Counted from the stretch's first letter, positions 36,453 to 44,868 are shown. The stretch is DNA of 64,000 nt from Kaistia defluvii (GCF_026343955.1 NZ_JAPKNI010000002.1:496001-560000); one strand, 5' to 3'. Notes: generated by a model from the letters alone, not told the origin. Numbers and translations are program-made.

Positions 36453-37610
36453 ATGATCACCGCCTTCATCCTGCGCGCCCTCGACCGCCGCACCTCGATC
36501 GTGCTCGCGGTCATCCTCGGCATCGGTATCCTGCTGCCGGTGCTGAATCTCGCCACCGACCCGTCGAGCCCGTTCCATGTGCCGACCTACGTCCTGACGC
36601 TGCTCGGCAAATACCTGACCTATGCGCTGCTGGCGCTGTCGGTCGATCTGGTCTGGGGCTTCTGCGGCATCCTCTCGCTCGGCCACGGCGCCTTCTTCGC
36701 GCTCGGCGGCTATGGCATGGGCATGTATCTGATGCGCCAGATCGGCGATCGCGGCACCTATGGCAATCCGATCCTGCCGGACTTCATGGTCTTCCTGAAC
36801 TGGAAGGAACTGCCGTGGTTCTGGTACGGCTTTGACCACTTCTGGTTCGCCGCCCTCATCGTCCTGCTGGCGCCCGGCCTGCTCGCCTTCGTGTTCGGCT
36901 GGTTCGCCTTCCGCTCGCGCGTCACCGGCGTCTACCTGTCGATCATCACCCAGGCGATGACCTATGCGTTGCTGCTGGCCTTCTTCCGCAACGACATGGG
37001 CTTCGGGGGTAACAACGGGTTAACAGACTTCAAGGACATTCTGGGCTTCGACATCCAGGCGGACGCGACGCGCGGCGCCCTGTTCTTCGCCTCGGCGGCG
37101 GCGCTGGCGCTCGGCTTCTGGATCTGCCGCGCGGTGATCGCCTCCAAGTTCGGCAAGGTTCTGGTCGCCGTCCGCGACGCCGAGAGCCGCACCCGCTTCA
37201 TCGGCTACCGGGTCGAGGGCTACAAGCTGGTGGTCTGGACGCTGTCGGCCATGATGGCCGGCGTCGCCGGCGCGCTGTACGTGCCACAGATCGGCATCAT
37301 CAATCCCGGCGAGTTCGCCCCGGCCAATTCGATCGAGGCGGTGATCTGGGTGGCGGTCGGCGGCCGCGGCACGCTGATCGGCCCGATCGTCGGCGCGTTG
37401 CTCGTCAATTTCGGCAAGACCTGGTTCACCTCCGGCATGCTGGCGGAATACTGGCTGTTCGTGCTCGGCGGCCTGTTCGTGCTGGTGACCCTGTTCCTGC
37501 CCAAGGGCGTCGTCGGCTCGTTGATGACGAAGGGCTCCCGGAAGCCGGTTGAAAAGCCGATCGAGGATGTCGTGGCGCCCGGTGTCGCCGCCGGCCAGGC
37601 AGCGGAGTGA
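36453..37610 (+). CDS. urtC: urea ABC transporter permease UrtC
   Basis: A 385-residue LivM-type permease with about ten membrane helices. Family landmarks are LSVDLVWGFCGILSLGHGAF, SRVTGVYLSIITQAMTYALL, the cytoplasmic coupling stretch AVRDAESRTRFIGYRVEGYK, and AVGGRGTLIGPIVGALLVN. The DMGFGGNNGLTDFK segment is characteristic of UrtC. The ATG at 36453 follows a GAAAGGGCTCC region. The stop codon is eight bases from the urtD ATG, and GGAG spanning the junction serves urtD, so expression is coupled. Confidence 0.93.
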   Translation: MITAFILRALDRRTSIVLAVILGIGILLPVLNLATDPSSPFHVPTYVLTLLGKYLTYALLALSVDLVWGFCGILSLGHGAFFALGGYGMGMYLMRQIGDRGTYGNPILPDFMVFLNWKELPWFWYGFDHFWFAALIVLLAPGLLAFVFGWFAFRSRVTGVYLSIITQAMTYALLLAFFRNDMGFGGNNGLTDFKDILGFDIQADATRGALFFASAAALALGFWICRAVIASKFGKVLVAVRDAESRTRFIGYRVEGYKLVVWTLSAMMAGVAGALYVPQIGIINPGEFAPANSIEAVIWVAVGGRGTLIGPIVGALLVNFGKTWFTSGMLAEYWLFVLGGLFVLVTLFLPKGVVGSLMTKGSRKPVEKPIEDVVAPGVAAGQAAE

Positions 37611-37615
37611 ACGCC

Positions 37616-38398
37616 ATGACCGTGACCAACGAGCCAACCCGCGTCGCGCATGCAAAGGCCAGGGATTCCCTGCTTTACCTCGATGGCGTCAGCGTTTCCT
37701 TCGATGGCTTCAAGGCCCTTCGCGGCCTGTCGCTGGTGATCGAGCCAGGCGAGATGCGGGCGATCATCGGCCCGAACGGCGCCGGCAAGACGACGATGAT
37801 GGACGTCATCACCGGCAAGACCAAGCCGGATTCGGGTGACGTCTATTTCGCCGGCGATACCGACCTGACCCGCATGGACGAGGCTTCGATCGCCTCGCTC
37901 GGCATCGGCCGCAAATTCCAGAAGCCGACCGTGTTCGAGAGCCACACGGTCTGGGACAATATCGACCTGGCGCTGGCCGGCGTTCGAAAGCCCTTTGCAA
38001 CCCTGTTCCACCGCACGACCAAGGCCGAGATCGCGCGGGTGGAAGAGATCCTCGAGACGATCCGCCTGATCGACAAGCGCGACTGGCTCGCCGCCAATCT
38101 CTCGCACGGCCAGAAGCAGTGGCTGGAGATCGGCATGCTGCTGGCGCAGGAGCCGAGGCTGCTGCTGGTCGACGAACCGGCCGCCGGCATGACCGACGCC
38201 GAGACAGCCGAGACCGCGATCCTGCTCAAGGAAATCGCCAAGACGAAATCGGTCGTGGTGGTCGAGCACGACATGACCTTCGTGCGCGACCTCGGCGTCA
38301 AGGTGACGGTGCTGCATGAGGGCTCCGTGCTCTCGGAAGGCTCGCTCGACGTCGTCTCCGCCGATCCCAAAGTCATCGAAGTGTATCTGGGGCGATAG
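37616..38398 (+). CDS. urtD: urea ABC transporter ATP-binding protein UrtD
   Basis: A 260-residue LivG-type ATPase. Visible motifs are Walker A GPNGAGKTT, GIGRKFQKPTVFESHTVWDN (a UrtD landmark after the Q-loop), signature LSHGQKQWLEIGMLLA, Walker B LLLVDEPAAGMTDAE and switch VVEHDMTFV. The ATG at 37616 has GGAG eight bases upstream; a GTG at 37607 overlapping the urtC stop is a weaker alternative. A 51-codon gene follows two bases after the stop. Confidence 0.94.
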   Translation: MTVTNEPTRVAHAKARDSLLYLDGVSVSFDGFKALRGLSLVIEPGEMRAIIGPNGAGKTTMMDVITGKTKPDSGDVYFAGDTDLTRMDEASIASLGIGRKFQKPTVFESHTVWDNIDLALAGVRKPFATLFHRTTKAEIARVEEILETIRLIDKRDWLAANLSHGQKQWLEIGMLLAQEPRLLLVDEPAAGMTDAETAETAILLKEIAKTKSVVVVEHDMTFVRDLGVKVTVLHEGSVLSEGSLDVVSADPKVIEVYLGR

Positions 38399-38400
38399 AG

Positions 38401-38556
38401 ATGGCGGCCGAGCCCCGGAGCGATATCGAGCCCGCCGAATCTGCCAAGCCGGCGAAAAAGCGGGTGCGCGAGCCACGGTTGCGCCGTTCCGCCGCCTGGA
38501 GCCTGACCGTCGCCGCACATGCGGAACCGACGAAACTGCCGGAAGAGAAGGGCTGA
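38401..38556 (+). CDS. small hypothetical protein between urtD and urtE
   Basis: A 51-residue frame that starts two bases after the urtD stop and ends two bases before the urtE ATG, so it exactly fills the 160-base gap. It begins MAAEPRSDIEPAESAKPAKK, then an Arg-rich stretch (VREPRLRRSAAWSL), and ends KLPEEKG. Third codon positions are mostly G or C, as in the neighbours. It has no signal peptide or membrane segment and would be soluble and highly charged. I recognise no family. The tight packing implies translational coupling with both ATPase genes. A non-coding spacer that happens to be open is the alternative, but both junctions fitting within two bases argues for a gene. Confidence 0.65.
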   Translation: MAAEPRSDIEPAESAKPAKKRVREPRLRRSAAWSLTVAAHAEPTKLPEEKG

Positions 38557-38558
38557 CC

Positions 38559-39254
38559 ATGCTCGAAGCGAAGAACGTCGATCTGTTTTACGGTGCGGCG
38601 CAGGCGCTGCGCCACGTCTCGCTCTCGGCCGAAACCGGCAAGGTGACATGCCTCATGGGGCGCAACGGCGTCGGCAAGACCAGCCTGTTGCGCGCCATTG
38701 TCGGGCAGAAGCCGATTGCCGGCGGCGAGATCCTCTGGGAGGGCAAGCCGCTCGGCCGCATGGCGCCGCATGAGCGGGCCAAGGCTGGCATCGCCTATGT
38801 GCCGCAGGGACGGGAGATCTTCCCGCTCCTGTCGGTAAAGGAGAATCTGGAAACGGGGTATGCACCGCTCGCGCGCCGCGATCGCAACATTCCCGATTAT
38901 GTGTTCGATCTGTTTCCTGTGCTGAAGGACATGCTTCGCCGGCGTGGCGGCGACCTGTCAGGCGGTCAGCAACAGCAATTGGCCATAGGCCGGGCGCTGG
39001 TGATGCGACCGCGATTGCTCGTCCTCGACGAGCCGACGGAAGGCATCCAGCCGTCGATCATCAAGGATATCGGCCGCGCCATCACATGGCTCCGCCAGCA
39101 AGGCACGATGGCCATTCTGCTGGTGGAACAATATTTCGATTTCGCGCATGAGCTTGCCGATGATTTTGCCGTGATGGACCGCGGGGAGATCGTCGTCTCG
39201 GGGCCGCAATCCGAAATGGGCTCGGAGATCGTCCGCGCCCATCTTACCGTATGA
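38559..39254 (+). CDS. urtE: urea ABC transporter ATP-binding protein UrtE
   Basis: A 231-residue LivF-type ATPase. It has Walker A GRNGVGKTS, GIAYVPQGREIFPLLSVKEN (Q-loop landmark), signature LSGGQQQQLAIGRAL, Walker B LLVLDEPTEGIQPSI and switch-like LLVEQYFDFA, where UrtE/LivF use E-Q in place of the switch His. It pairs with UrtD. The ATG at 38559 is two bases after the small gene's stop; AGAGAAGGGC upstream supplies a ribosome-binding site. The last 11 bases overlap the convergent small gene on the other strand. Confidence 0.94.
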   Translation: MLEAKNVDLFYGAAQALRHVSLSAETGKVTCLMGRNGVGKTSLLRAIVGQKPIAGGEILWEGKPLGRMAPHERAKAGIAYVPQGREIFPLLSVKENLETGYAPLARRDRNIPDYVFDLFPVLKDMLRRRGGDLSGGQQQQLAIGRALVMRPRLLVLDEPTEGIQPSIIKDIGRAITWLRQQGTMAILLVEQYFDFAHELADDFAVMDRGEIVVSGPQSEMGSEIVRAHLTV

Positions 39255-39441
39255 AGCAGCGCTCCATGGCCTCGAGGTCGCGGCTGCGCCGGGGCTCGAT
39301 CTTGCGCTCCATCTTCCGATAGAGCTTGCGGATGTCGTCCGAGTGAACGCCGTCGCTCGCCATCATCAACCCGATGATCGGGTCATGCAGCAATTCGTTG
39401 AGTGAAGCCTCCCGTGGGAAGCAGGCGGTGGAAACGTCCAT
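39244..39441 (-). CDS. small conserved-type hypothetical protein (65 aa)
   Basis: A 65-residue frame starting at ATG 39441 behind a clear AGGAGA ribosome-binding site. It is soluble and helical, with an amphipathic ELLHDPIIGLMMASDGVHSD core and a basic tail (RKLYRKMERKIEPRRSRDLE). I recognise no named family. It is convergent with urtE and their 3' ends overlap by 11 bases. The longer frame to 39489 lacks a start signal. Good ribosome-binding site, codon use and absence of another gene in the region support it as real. Confidence 0.65.
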   Translation of the reverse strand: MDVSTACFPREASLNELLHDPIIGLMMASDGVHSDDIRKLYRKMERKIEPRRSRDLEAMERCFIR

Positions 39442-39591
39442 GACGGTTCTCCTGATCTCGCTTCGATGGGGGATACTAACCAGATCCATGTGCGCATTTT
39501 ATGACGGAGTTCACACGCCGGGTTCACATTCGCTTGAGACATGGCCGTCTTTCGCGCTGGTGAACCCGACTTGTTGTTTTGCCGCCGTAGC

Positions 39592-41778
39592 TTAGTGGCA
39601 GCCGGATGGCAGCGTGCCCGGCTTGATGACGGTGCCGCCGACCGAGAAGCTCTCGCCATGGGCCTGCGTCAGGACGGTTGACGTCCAGGTGCCCGTGTCG
39701 GCGATGCAGTTCGCAGAAGCCTGGCCGACGGCGATGTTGCCCGACAGGTTGTTCAGTTCGCCGGCAAGGTGAACCGCCCCGTCGGTGGAACTGGCCACCT
39801 TTACCTTGTCGAAGCTGACATCGCCCAGCGCGCCGCCGAAGAAGGACGGACCGTAGAGATAGATGCCATGCGTTCCGGCATCGGTGATCTCGATGTTGGA
39901 GAAGGCGACGTCGGAGGAGCCCATGTTCATCATGATGCCGGCGCGGCTGGTGTCGCGGATCGTCACGTTCGACACGGTGATGTCGCGCGCCGGATCGGCG
40001 AAGGAGGACGGGCCGATGAACTGAAGGGCATTAACGCCGCCAGCCAGTGTGAGGCCGTCCATGCTGATGCCGGAACTCGCCATGATCACGATCAGGTCCA
40101 TGGTCCGGTCCATGGCGGTGTTGTCGATCGACAGGTTCCGGATCGAGATGTCGGAGGCGCCGACCAACTGCATCGCCTCGCGGCGGGTGTTGGTGATCGC
40201 GACGTTCTCGATCGTCAGGCCGGTCGTCGGGTTCGGCGCTCGCAGGCCGTAGATGTCGTTTTCCCAATCATCGATGTCATCGAAGGCCGCGTTAGCGAAG
40301 ATGCCGTAGGTAACGTCCCGGATTTCGACGTCGCGGATCGTGACGTCCTTGGCGGAGAACAGCGAGATCGCGGTGTTGGGCACGCTGCGCTCGGGATCGT
40401 AGATCGAGAATTCGCATTCGGTGTTGTTGGCGCAGATCGTCAGGTCGTGGATCCGGCTGCTTTCGATCAGCGCGCCATCCACTTCGCTCAGGAGGATGCC
40501 GTTGCCGGCGGTCTGGGCGACGTCGAGATCGCGCAGGACGACGTTGCCGACGCCGTCGGCAAGGATGCCGTCGCGGCCGCCGCGGATCGCGAGGCCGACC
40601 GCGCCGCTGTCATCGGCCATGGCCAGCACGTCCGCCGTCGTGGTGGTCCCGACCAGACGGGTCTCGGCGCCCGCGCGCATGAAGGTCGCCGTGCCGCCGC
40701 TGCGGGCACCGATGATTTCCAGGCCGCCCTGGCCGCCGACTAGGAACTGGCCGGAAGAAAGCAGCAGCGTCTGGTCGAGCTGGATCACGCCATCGGCGAG
40801 GATGAGCGCATTGTCGCCTGCTGCCGCGATGGCCTGGTTGATCGCCGTCGCGTCGCCGGTCGCCGAGGAGACGCTGCGGACATTGCCGACGACATTGCCG
40901 GTATCGGCATAGATCGCGGCTTCCGCGTCGCCGGTCGCGCCGACTGCGGTGCGGATGAAGTTGGCGCGCTCGACCCGCTGCATCATCGGATCGCGATTGG
41001 CGAGCGCAGGGCCCGCCTTGCCGAGTGGGATGCGGAGGCGCGCGAGGAACTGGCCCTCGGCCTTGTCCTCATTGTCGTAGGTGAATCCGGCCGACAGACT
41101 GAAGGTCGAGCCTTGCGTGAAGCCCGGCAGGTCCGCGAAGGATAGTTCCGCTCGGGCGCTGACGCCGGTGATGTCGTCGAGGCGGTCGCCATCATACCAG
41201 TAGCCGCCGCCATAGAGCATCATCTGGGCCGAGGACTTGGCGTCGAACATCGGCAGCCGGAAACCGGCCTCGCCGTCAAATCCAGCGAGCGCGTGTTCCT
41301 GGCCGGCGCGGAACACGAGGCGTCCGGCCTCGATCAGCGCGGCGTTGGCCTCGGCGGCGGTACCGTACTTGTCACCGAAGGGCAGATAGCCATTCAGGCG
41401 AAACACCATGTCGCGCGAGAGCAACTCGGCGCCGGCGGAGATCTGGTGGAAGTCGTTGTTGTGGCCGCTGCGAAGATAGTCGTAGTAGCCGTAGGCGCCG
41501 ACCGTCCAGATGCCGTCCAACTGCATCCGCCAGCCGAGACCGGCGGAAAGCTGGCCCATCTGGTCGTTGTTCATGTGGCCGCGAATGTCGCCGAAGCCGG
41601 TCGACCGGTCGCCGAAGCCGAAGGGCAGGAAGATGTCGAAGCCGCCAATGGCGCCGTTTTCCTGGCCACCTCCCAGGGTGATTTCGACAGTGGGGCCGAC
41701 GGCGTCGGCCTGGGCCGAGGCGGTGATGGCGAGCGTCGAGGTGGCGCAGAGCAGCGCGGCGATTGCGGAGGATCGCAT
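39592..41778 (-). CDS. inverse-autotransporter-like outer-membrane protein with right-handed beta-helix passenger
   Basis: A 728-residue protein. The signal peptide ends near residue 25 (ASAQADAV). An N-terminal beta-barrel of about 220 residues follows and resembles the inverse autotransporter (intimin/invasin, type Ve) domain: WTVGAYGYYDYLRSGHNNDF, QISAGAELLSRDMVFRLNGY. After a linker, residues about 300-700 are a right-handed parallel beta-helix with repeated short strands (DVTIRDVEIRDVTYGIF, NVTIRDTSRAGIMMN). The passenger is therefore C-terminal, the reverse of the autotransporter at 341. A pair CANNTEC could form a disulfide. It is probably a surface adhesin or carbohydrate-binding protein; pectate-lyase-like activity cannot be excluded, but no catalytic set is evident. 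ATG 41778 has GGGACC upstream. Confidence 0.78.
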   Translation of the reverse strand: MRSSAIAALLCATSTLAITASAQADAVGPTVEITLGGGQENGAIGGFDIFLPFGFGDRSTGFGDIRGHMNNDQMGQLSAGLGWRMQLDGIWTVGAYGYYDYLRSGHNNDFHQISAGAELLSRDMVFRLNGYLPFGDKYGTAAEANAALIEAGRLVFRAGQEHALAGFDGEAGFRLPMFDAKSSAQMMLYGGGYWYDGDRLDDITGVSARAELSFADLPGFTQGSTFSLSAGFTYDNEDKAEGQFLARLRIPLGKAGPALANRDPMMQRVERANFIRTAVGATGDAEAAIYADTGNVVGNVRSVSSATGDATAINQAIAAAGDNALILADGVIQLDQTLLLSSGQFLVGGQGGLEIIGARSGGTATFMRAGAETRLVGTTTTADVLAMADDSGAVGLAIRGGRDGILADGVGNVVLRDLDVAQTAGNGILLSEVDGALIESSRIHDLTICANNTECEFSIYDPERSVPNTAISLFSAKDVTIRDVEIRDVTYGIFANAAFDDIDDWENDIYGLRAPNPTTGLTIENVAITNTRREAMQLVGASDISIRNLSIDNTAMDRTMDLIVIMASSGISMDGLTLAGGVNALQFIGPSSFADPARDITVSNVTIRDTSRAGIMMNMGSSDVAFSNIEITDAGTHGIYLYGPSFFGGALGDVSFDKVKVASSTDGAVHLAGELNNLSGNIAVGQASANCIADTGTWTSTVLTQAHGESFSVGGTVIKPGTLPSGCH

Positions 41779-41821
41779 GGTGCAGGTCCCGGTTCCAGAA
41801 TGGGCCGGGATTTGAAACAAT

Positions 41822-41844
41822 CGCCCGGCAATGACTGCCGGGCG
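41822..41844 (-). terminator. hairpin, probable terminator of the dgo operon
   Basis: CGCCCGGCA (41822-41830) and TGCCGGGCG (41836-41844) pair perfectly around ATGAC. Read on the minus strand, ATTGTTT follows, which suits termination after dgoA. Confidence 0.55.
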
Positions 41845-41867
41845 GTATAGGATCGAATCAAGTCATT

Positions 41868-41885
41868 GAAAACACATATGTTTTC
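41868..41885. promoter_or_regulatory. AT-rich inverted repeat upstream of the beta-helix protein gene
   Basis: GAAAACA-CATA-TGTTTTC, seven-base perfect arms about 90 bases before ATG 41778 and 25 bases after the dgoA stop. It could be an operator for the outer-membrane protein gene; its AT content contrasts with the genome. Confidence 0.4.
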
Positions 41886-41910
41886 TAATTAGACCAATGT
41901 AAAACTGAGG

Positions 41911-42543
41911 TTACGCGACGCCAGCGGCTGCCTTGAAGGCTACGACCAGCTTGAGGGCTCTCTCGCCGATGTCGGCCGCCGTCATTCCCGGCTTGTAGAT
42001 GTTCGAGCCGATGCCGAACCCGGCGCAGCCTGCCTGGATGTATTCGGCGAAGTTGGTCTCGTTGGCGCCGCCCACGGCGAGGACCGGGACGTGCTTGGGC
42101 AAGACGGCCTTCATCGCCTTGATGCCGGACGTGCCAATCAGTTCGGCCGGGAAGAACTTCAGCGCATCGGCACCGGCGGCGAGCGCCGCGAATGCCTCGG
42201 TCGGCGTGAACACACCGGGGTAGGAATCCATCCGCAGCGCCTTGGTCTTGCGGATGACGGCCGTATCCGCATTGGGCGAAACGATCAACTCGCCGCCGAC
42301 ATCCTTCACGGCCACCACATGCTCTTCGGTCAGCACCGTGCCGGCGCCGACCTTGGCGCGGCCGGCGGCGCGCTTCACCATCCTCTCGATCGAGACGAAC
42401 GGGTCGGGCGAATTGAGCGGGACCTCGATCAGGGTGACGCCGGCCTCGACCAGCGCGTCGAAGGCCGCGTCGGCCTCGGCCGGGGTGATGCCGCGCAGGA
42501 TCGCGACGATGGGGAGATGGGTGCCGAACAGGGGGTGGGTCAT
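41911..42543 (-). CDS. dgoA: 2-dehydro-3-deoxy-6-phosphogalactonate aldolase
   Basis: A 210-residue class I aldolase of the KDPG/KDPGal family that splits 2-keto-3-deoxy-6-phosphogalactonate into pyruvate and glyceraldehyde 3-phosphate. Landmarks are PIVAILRGITPAEADAAFDA, VGAGTVLTEEHV, the Schiff-base lysine region and FFPAELIGTSGIKAMKAVLP. Length is normal. ATG 42543 lies 11 bases after the dgoK stop, so the genes form one operon with dgoK first. The family includes KDPG aldolases; the DgoK neighbour decides for the galactonate pathway. Confidence 0.9.
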   Translation of the reverse strand: MTHPLFGTHLPIVAILRGITPAEADAAFDALVEAGVTLIEVPLNSPDPFVSIERMVKRAAGRAKVGAGTVLTEEHVVAVKDVGGELIVSPNADTAVIRKTKALRMDSYPGVFTPTEAFAALAAGADALKFFPAELIGTSGIKAMKAVLPKHVPVLAVGGANETNFAEYIQAGCAGFGIGSNIYKPGMTAADIGERALKLVVAFKAAAGVA

Positions 42544-42554
42544 CGTTTTCAATC

Positions 42555-43487
42555 TCAAAGAAGGCCGTTGGCGCGGGCGAGGCGGACAAGGCCGCGGCGG
42601 ACGAGGGCGGAGCCGTCCCGGGTATCGGCCGGATGGCCGGCGACTTGGAAGGCGGCATGATAGGAGCGGGCGAGCGTGCGCGAGCCGATGATCCGGATCG
42701 GACGGTCCGCATCGAGCAGGCCGATCTGCCGGGCCGCGGCGATCTCGCCGCCGATGACGAGGCCGGAGAGATAGGCGAGGTTGTCGTCACCCGAGACGCC
42801 GTCCAGCAACTGGCGCACCCGCACGGAGAAGATGGCGCCGAGGAAGGGCAGGCCCTCGGCGACGGTGCGCTTCACCGCCAGGGCGAAATGCGGGGAGCCG
42901 GCGATATCGTCGGCATCTTCCGCCACCGAATGGCGCAGGAACGACTTGCGCGCCAGCAGGTCGAACATCTCGCCGGTCAGGAAGGTCTGGAAAGTGGTGA
43001 TCTGGCCGTTCGAAATCGCGGCCCATTTCGAATGCGTGCCCGGCAGGATGGCGATGCCCTCGAAATCGGGTTCCTCCTCCATCAGGCCGACCAACTGCGT
43101 TTCCTCGCCGCGGATGACGTCGCCATCGCGCGCTTCCGAGCGCAGAACGAGCCCCGGGACGATTGCCATCGGGCGATGATCGGAGGTCTGGAAGCTGAGC
43201 AGCCCGCCGGCAAGAGCGTCGGGCGAGGTCGGCACCGGGACATAGGCCGCCTCGTGCCAGCCCTGCCGGCTGCCAACCATGCCGGCCATGATCGCCGGCA
43301 GCTTCGGCCAGTTGGCGACGAGCGCCTGGAACGCATCCTCGTGGCCGGCACCGCCGAGCGAGCCGATGCCGTCGGCGCTGTCCGCCTCGGCCAGCACGCC
43401 GCCGTCCCCGTCGAGCAGCATGGCGCGGCAGCGGGTCGTGCCCCAATCGACGGCAATGAGGGCGGCATTGGCAAAGGCGACGGGCAT
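42555..43487 (-). CDS. dgoK: 2-dehydro-3-deoxygalactonokinase
   Basis: A 310-residue sugar-acid kinase that phosphorylates 2-keto-3-deoxygalactonate for DgoA. N-terminal IAVDWGTTRCRAMLLDGDGG is the phosphate-binding loop typical of DgoK, followed by IMAGMVGSRQGWHEAAYVP and ILPGTHSKWAAI. ATG 43487 begins just before this motif; the longer frame to 43583 overlaps the LacI gene region and lacks homology. Spontaneous D-galactonate dehydration enzyme (dgoD) is not in the window, so the pathway is completed elsewhere. Confidence 0.9.
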   Translation of the reverse strand: MPVAFANAALIAVDWGTTRCRAMLLDGDGGVLAEADSADGIGSLGGAGHEDAFQALVANWPKLPAIMAGMVGSRQGWHEAAYVPVPTSPDALAGGLLSFQTSDHRPMAIVPGLVLRSEARDGDVIRGEETQLVGLMEEEPDFEGIAILPGTHSKWAAISNGQITTFQTFLTGEMFDLLARKSFLRHSVAEDADDIAGSPHFALAVKRTVAEGLPFLGAIFSVRVRQLLDGVSGDDNLAYLSGLVIGGEIAAARQIGLLDADRPIRIIGSRTLARSYHAAFQVAGHPADTRDGSALVRRGLVRLARANGLL

Positions 43488-43579
43488 CGTCTGGTCCGTA
43501 AGTTCTAAACTGCGTGAATCTGGAATGGTTGTTCGATGATCGGCCGGCGCTGTCAAGGCGACAGCAGGCCGCTGCGGGG

Positions 43580-44605
43580 TCAATCCCGTGGCGCGGGACC
43601 TGTCGACCGGCGGATGACGAGGTCGACGGGCCAGAGTTCGTGGATGCTGGCCGGGGCGCGGCCATCGGCGATGATCTCCATCAGCAGTTCGGCGACACGC
43701 GTGCCCGCGGCGCGGATAGACGAGCGCGTCGTCGACATGGTCGGCACCATGGCGTCGGGGTTGAGGAAGGGGATGACATCGTCATGGGCGATCAGAGATA
43801 TGTCGCGGCCAAGGTCCAGTCCGGCGGAGCGGATCGCGCGCAGGCTGCCCAGCGACATCATCATCGAGGAAACCAGCAGCGCGGTGGGGCGAGGGGACTG
43901 CGCCAGGAAGCGGGCGGTGATCCGGTAGCCCGTCTCATCCGTCATGACGCCCTCGGCAATCAGGTTATCCTCGGCCAGGACGCCATGTTCGGCGAGCGCC
44001 TTGCGGAAGCCGCGCTCGCGATCGGCGGCGAAGGTATGGCGGGTCTCGCCATTGATCAGCCCGATCCGGCGATGGCCGAGATCGAGCAGATGCTGGGTCG
44101 CGTGCCGAAAAGCACCCTCGTTGTCGATATCGAGCCAGGCGTGCGGGATCGGGCTTTCCGAGCGGCCATGCACGACGAAGGGCAGGCCCAGCTCGGTCAG
44201 GAGCGCGATGCGGGGATCGTGGGAGGTCGGGCTCGACACGATGACGGCATCGACCCGCGAACTGATCGCCATGCGCCGGTAAGTGGCCATCTCGTCGCCG
44301 GCGCGCGAGGGTGACAGCACGATGTCGATCTCGTCCTTCATCAGCCTTTCCCCGAGGCCGGCCTGAAACTCGATATAGTTCGGGTCCAACAGCAGGTTGC
44401 GGTCGGTCGGAAGCACGATGCCGATGGCATTGTTGCGGCCAGTGGCAAGGCGACGGGCGCTGGCGTTGGGGCGGTAATCATAGCGGCGCGCCGCATCGAG
44501 CACGCGCTGCCGCGTTTCCGCATTGACCTCTGGGTAGCCGTTCAGCGCCCGGCTCACGGTCGTCTGCGAAAGGCCGAGATGCAGCGCTAGTTCCTTCAGC
44601 CTCAT
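43580..44605 (-). CDS. LacI-family transcriptional regulator
   Basis: A 341-residue repressor. The N-terminal helix-turn-helix (RLKELALHLGLSQTTVSRAL then NGYPEVNAETRQRV) is followed by the hinge (YDYRPNASARRLATGRNNAIG) and a periplasmic-binding-protein-like effector domain. It is divergent from the alpha-glucoside operon and upstream of dgoK, so it could control both; AglR of rhizobial agl operons occupies the same place. Two AAAGCGCTTT-centred palindromes lie between it and the transporter genes, typical LacI-family operators. The effector is probably an alpha-glucoside or its metabolite, by position only. Confidence 0.88.
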   Translation of the reverse strand: MRLKELALHLGLSQTTVSRALNGYPEVNAETRQRVLDAARRYDYRPNASARRLATGRNNAIGIVLPTDRNLLLDPNYIEFQAGLGERLMKDEIDIVLSPSRAGDEMATYRRMAISSRVDAVIVSSPTSHDPRIALLTELGLPFVVHGRSESPIPHAWLDIDNEGAFRHATQHLLDLGHRRIGLINGETRHTFAADRERGFRKALAEHGVLAEDNLIAEGVMTDETGYRITARFLAQSPRPTALLVSSMMMSLGSLRAIRSAGLDLGRDISLIAHDDVIPFLNPDAMVPTMSTTRSSIRAAGTRVAELLMEIIADGRAPASIHELWPVDLVIRRSTGPAPRD

Positions 44606-44632
44606 GAGAAATTCCGTCCTCCCTGGAAAACA

Positions 44633-44648
44633 TTCAAAGCGCTTTCAA
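44633..44648. promoter_or_regulatory. LacI-type operator 1
   Basis: TTCAAAGCGCTTTCAA, centred on AAAGCGCTTT, 28 bases before the LacI gene start. The central C-G pair is the LacI/PurR-family hallmark. Position suggests autorepression. Confidence 0.7.
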
Positions 44649-44856
44649 TCGACCGCGCAAGCAGACTTGCGGCACGCTTATAAAATCCTTGCTTCATGTT
44701 GCAGTGCGCCATCGGCGGCTGTTTCAGAAATCGGCGATGAATCAATTAAGTACACTGTTTAATCATATGAATTTCGCGTCTTGCCATGCTGCGTTGCACT
44801 ATTTCGCGCGCGCCGCCGGGGTTGACAGCGAAGTGTGTTGCCGGTTTGAATGCCTT

Positions 44857-44868
44857 CAAAGCGCTTTG
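44857..44868. promoter_or_regulatory. LacI-type operator 2
   Basis: CAAAGCGCTTTG is a perfect 12-base palindrome about 140 bases before the binding-protein ATG, with the same core as operator 1. It is the likely repression site of the alpha-glucoside operon. The 224-base spacing of the two sites would allow DNA looping. Confidence 0.7.

Noticed and set aside
39581-39612. tRNA-like string GCCGCCGTAGCTTAGTGGCA
   Set aside because: It resembles a tRNA 5' end, but no anticodon arm, T-arm or acceptor partner follows; it covers the stop codon of the beta-helix protein gene.
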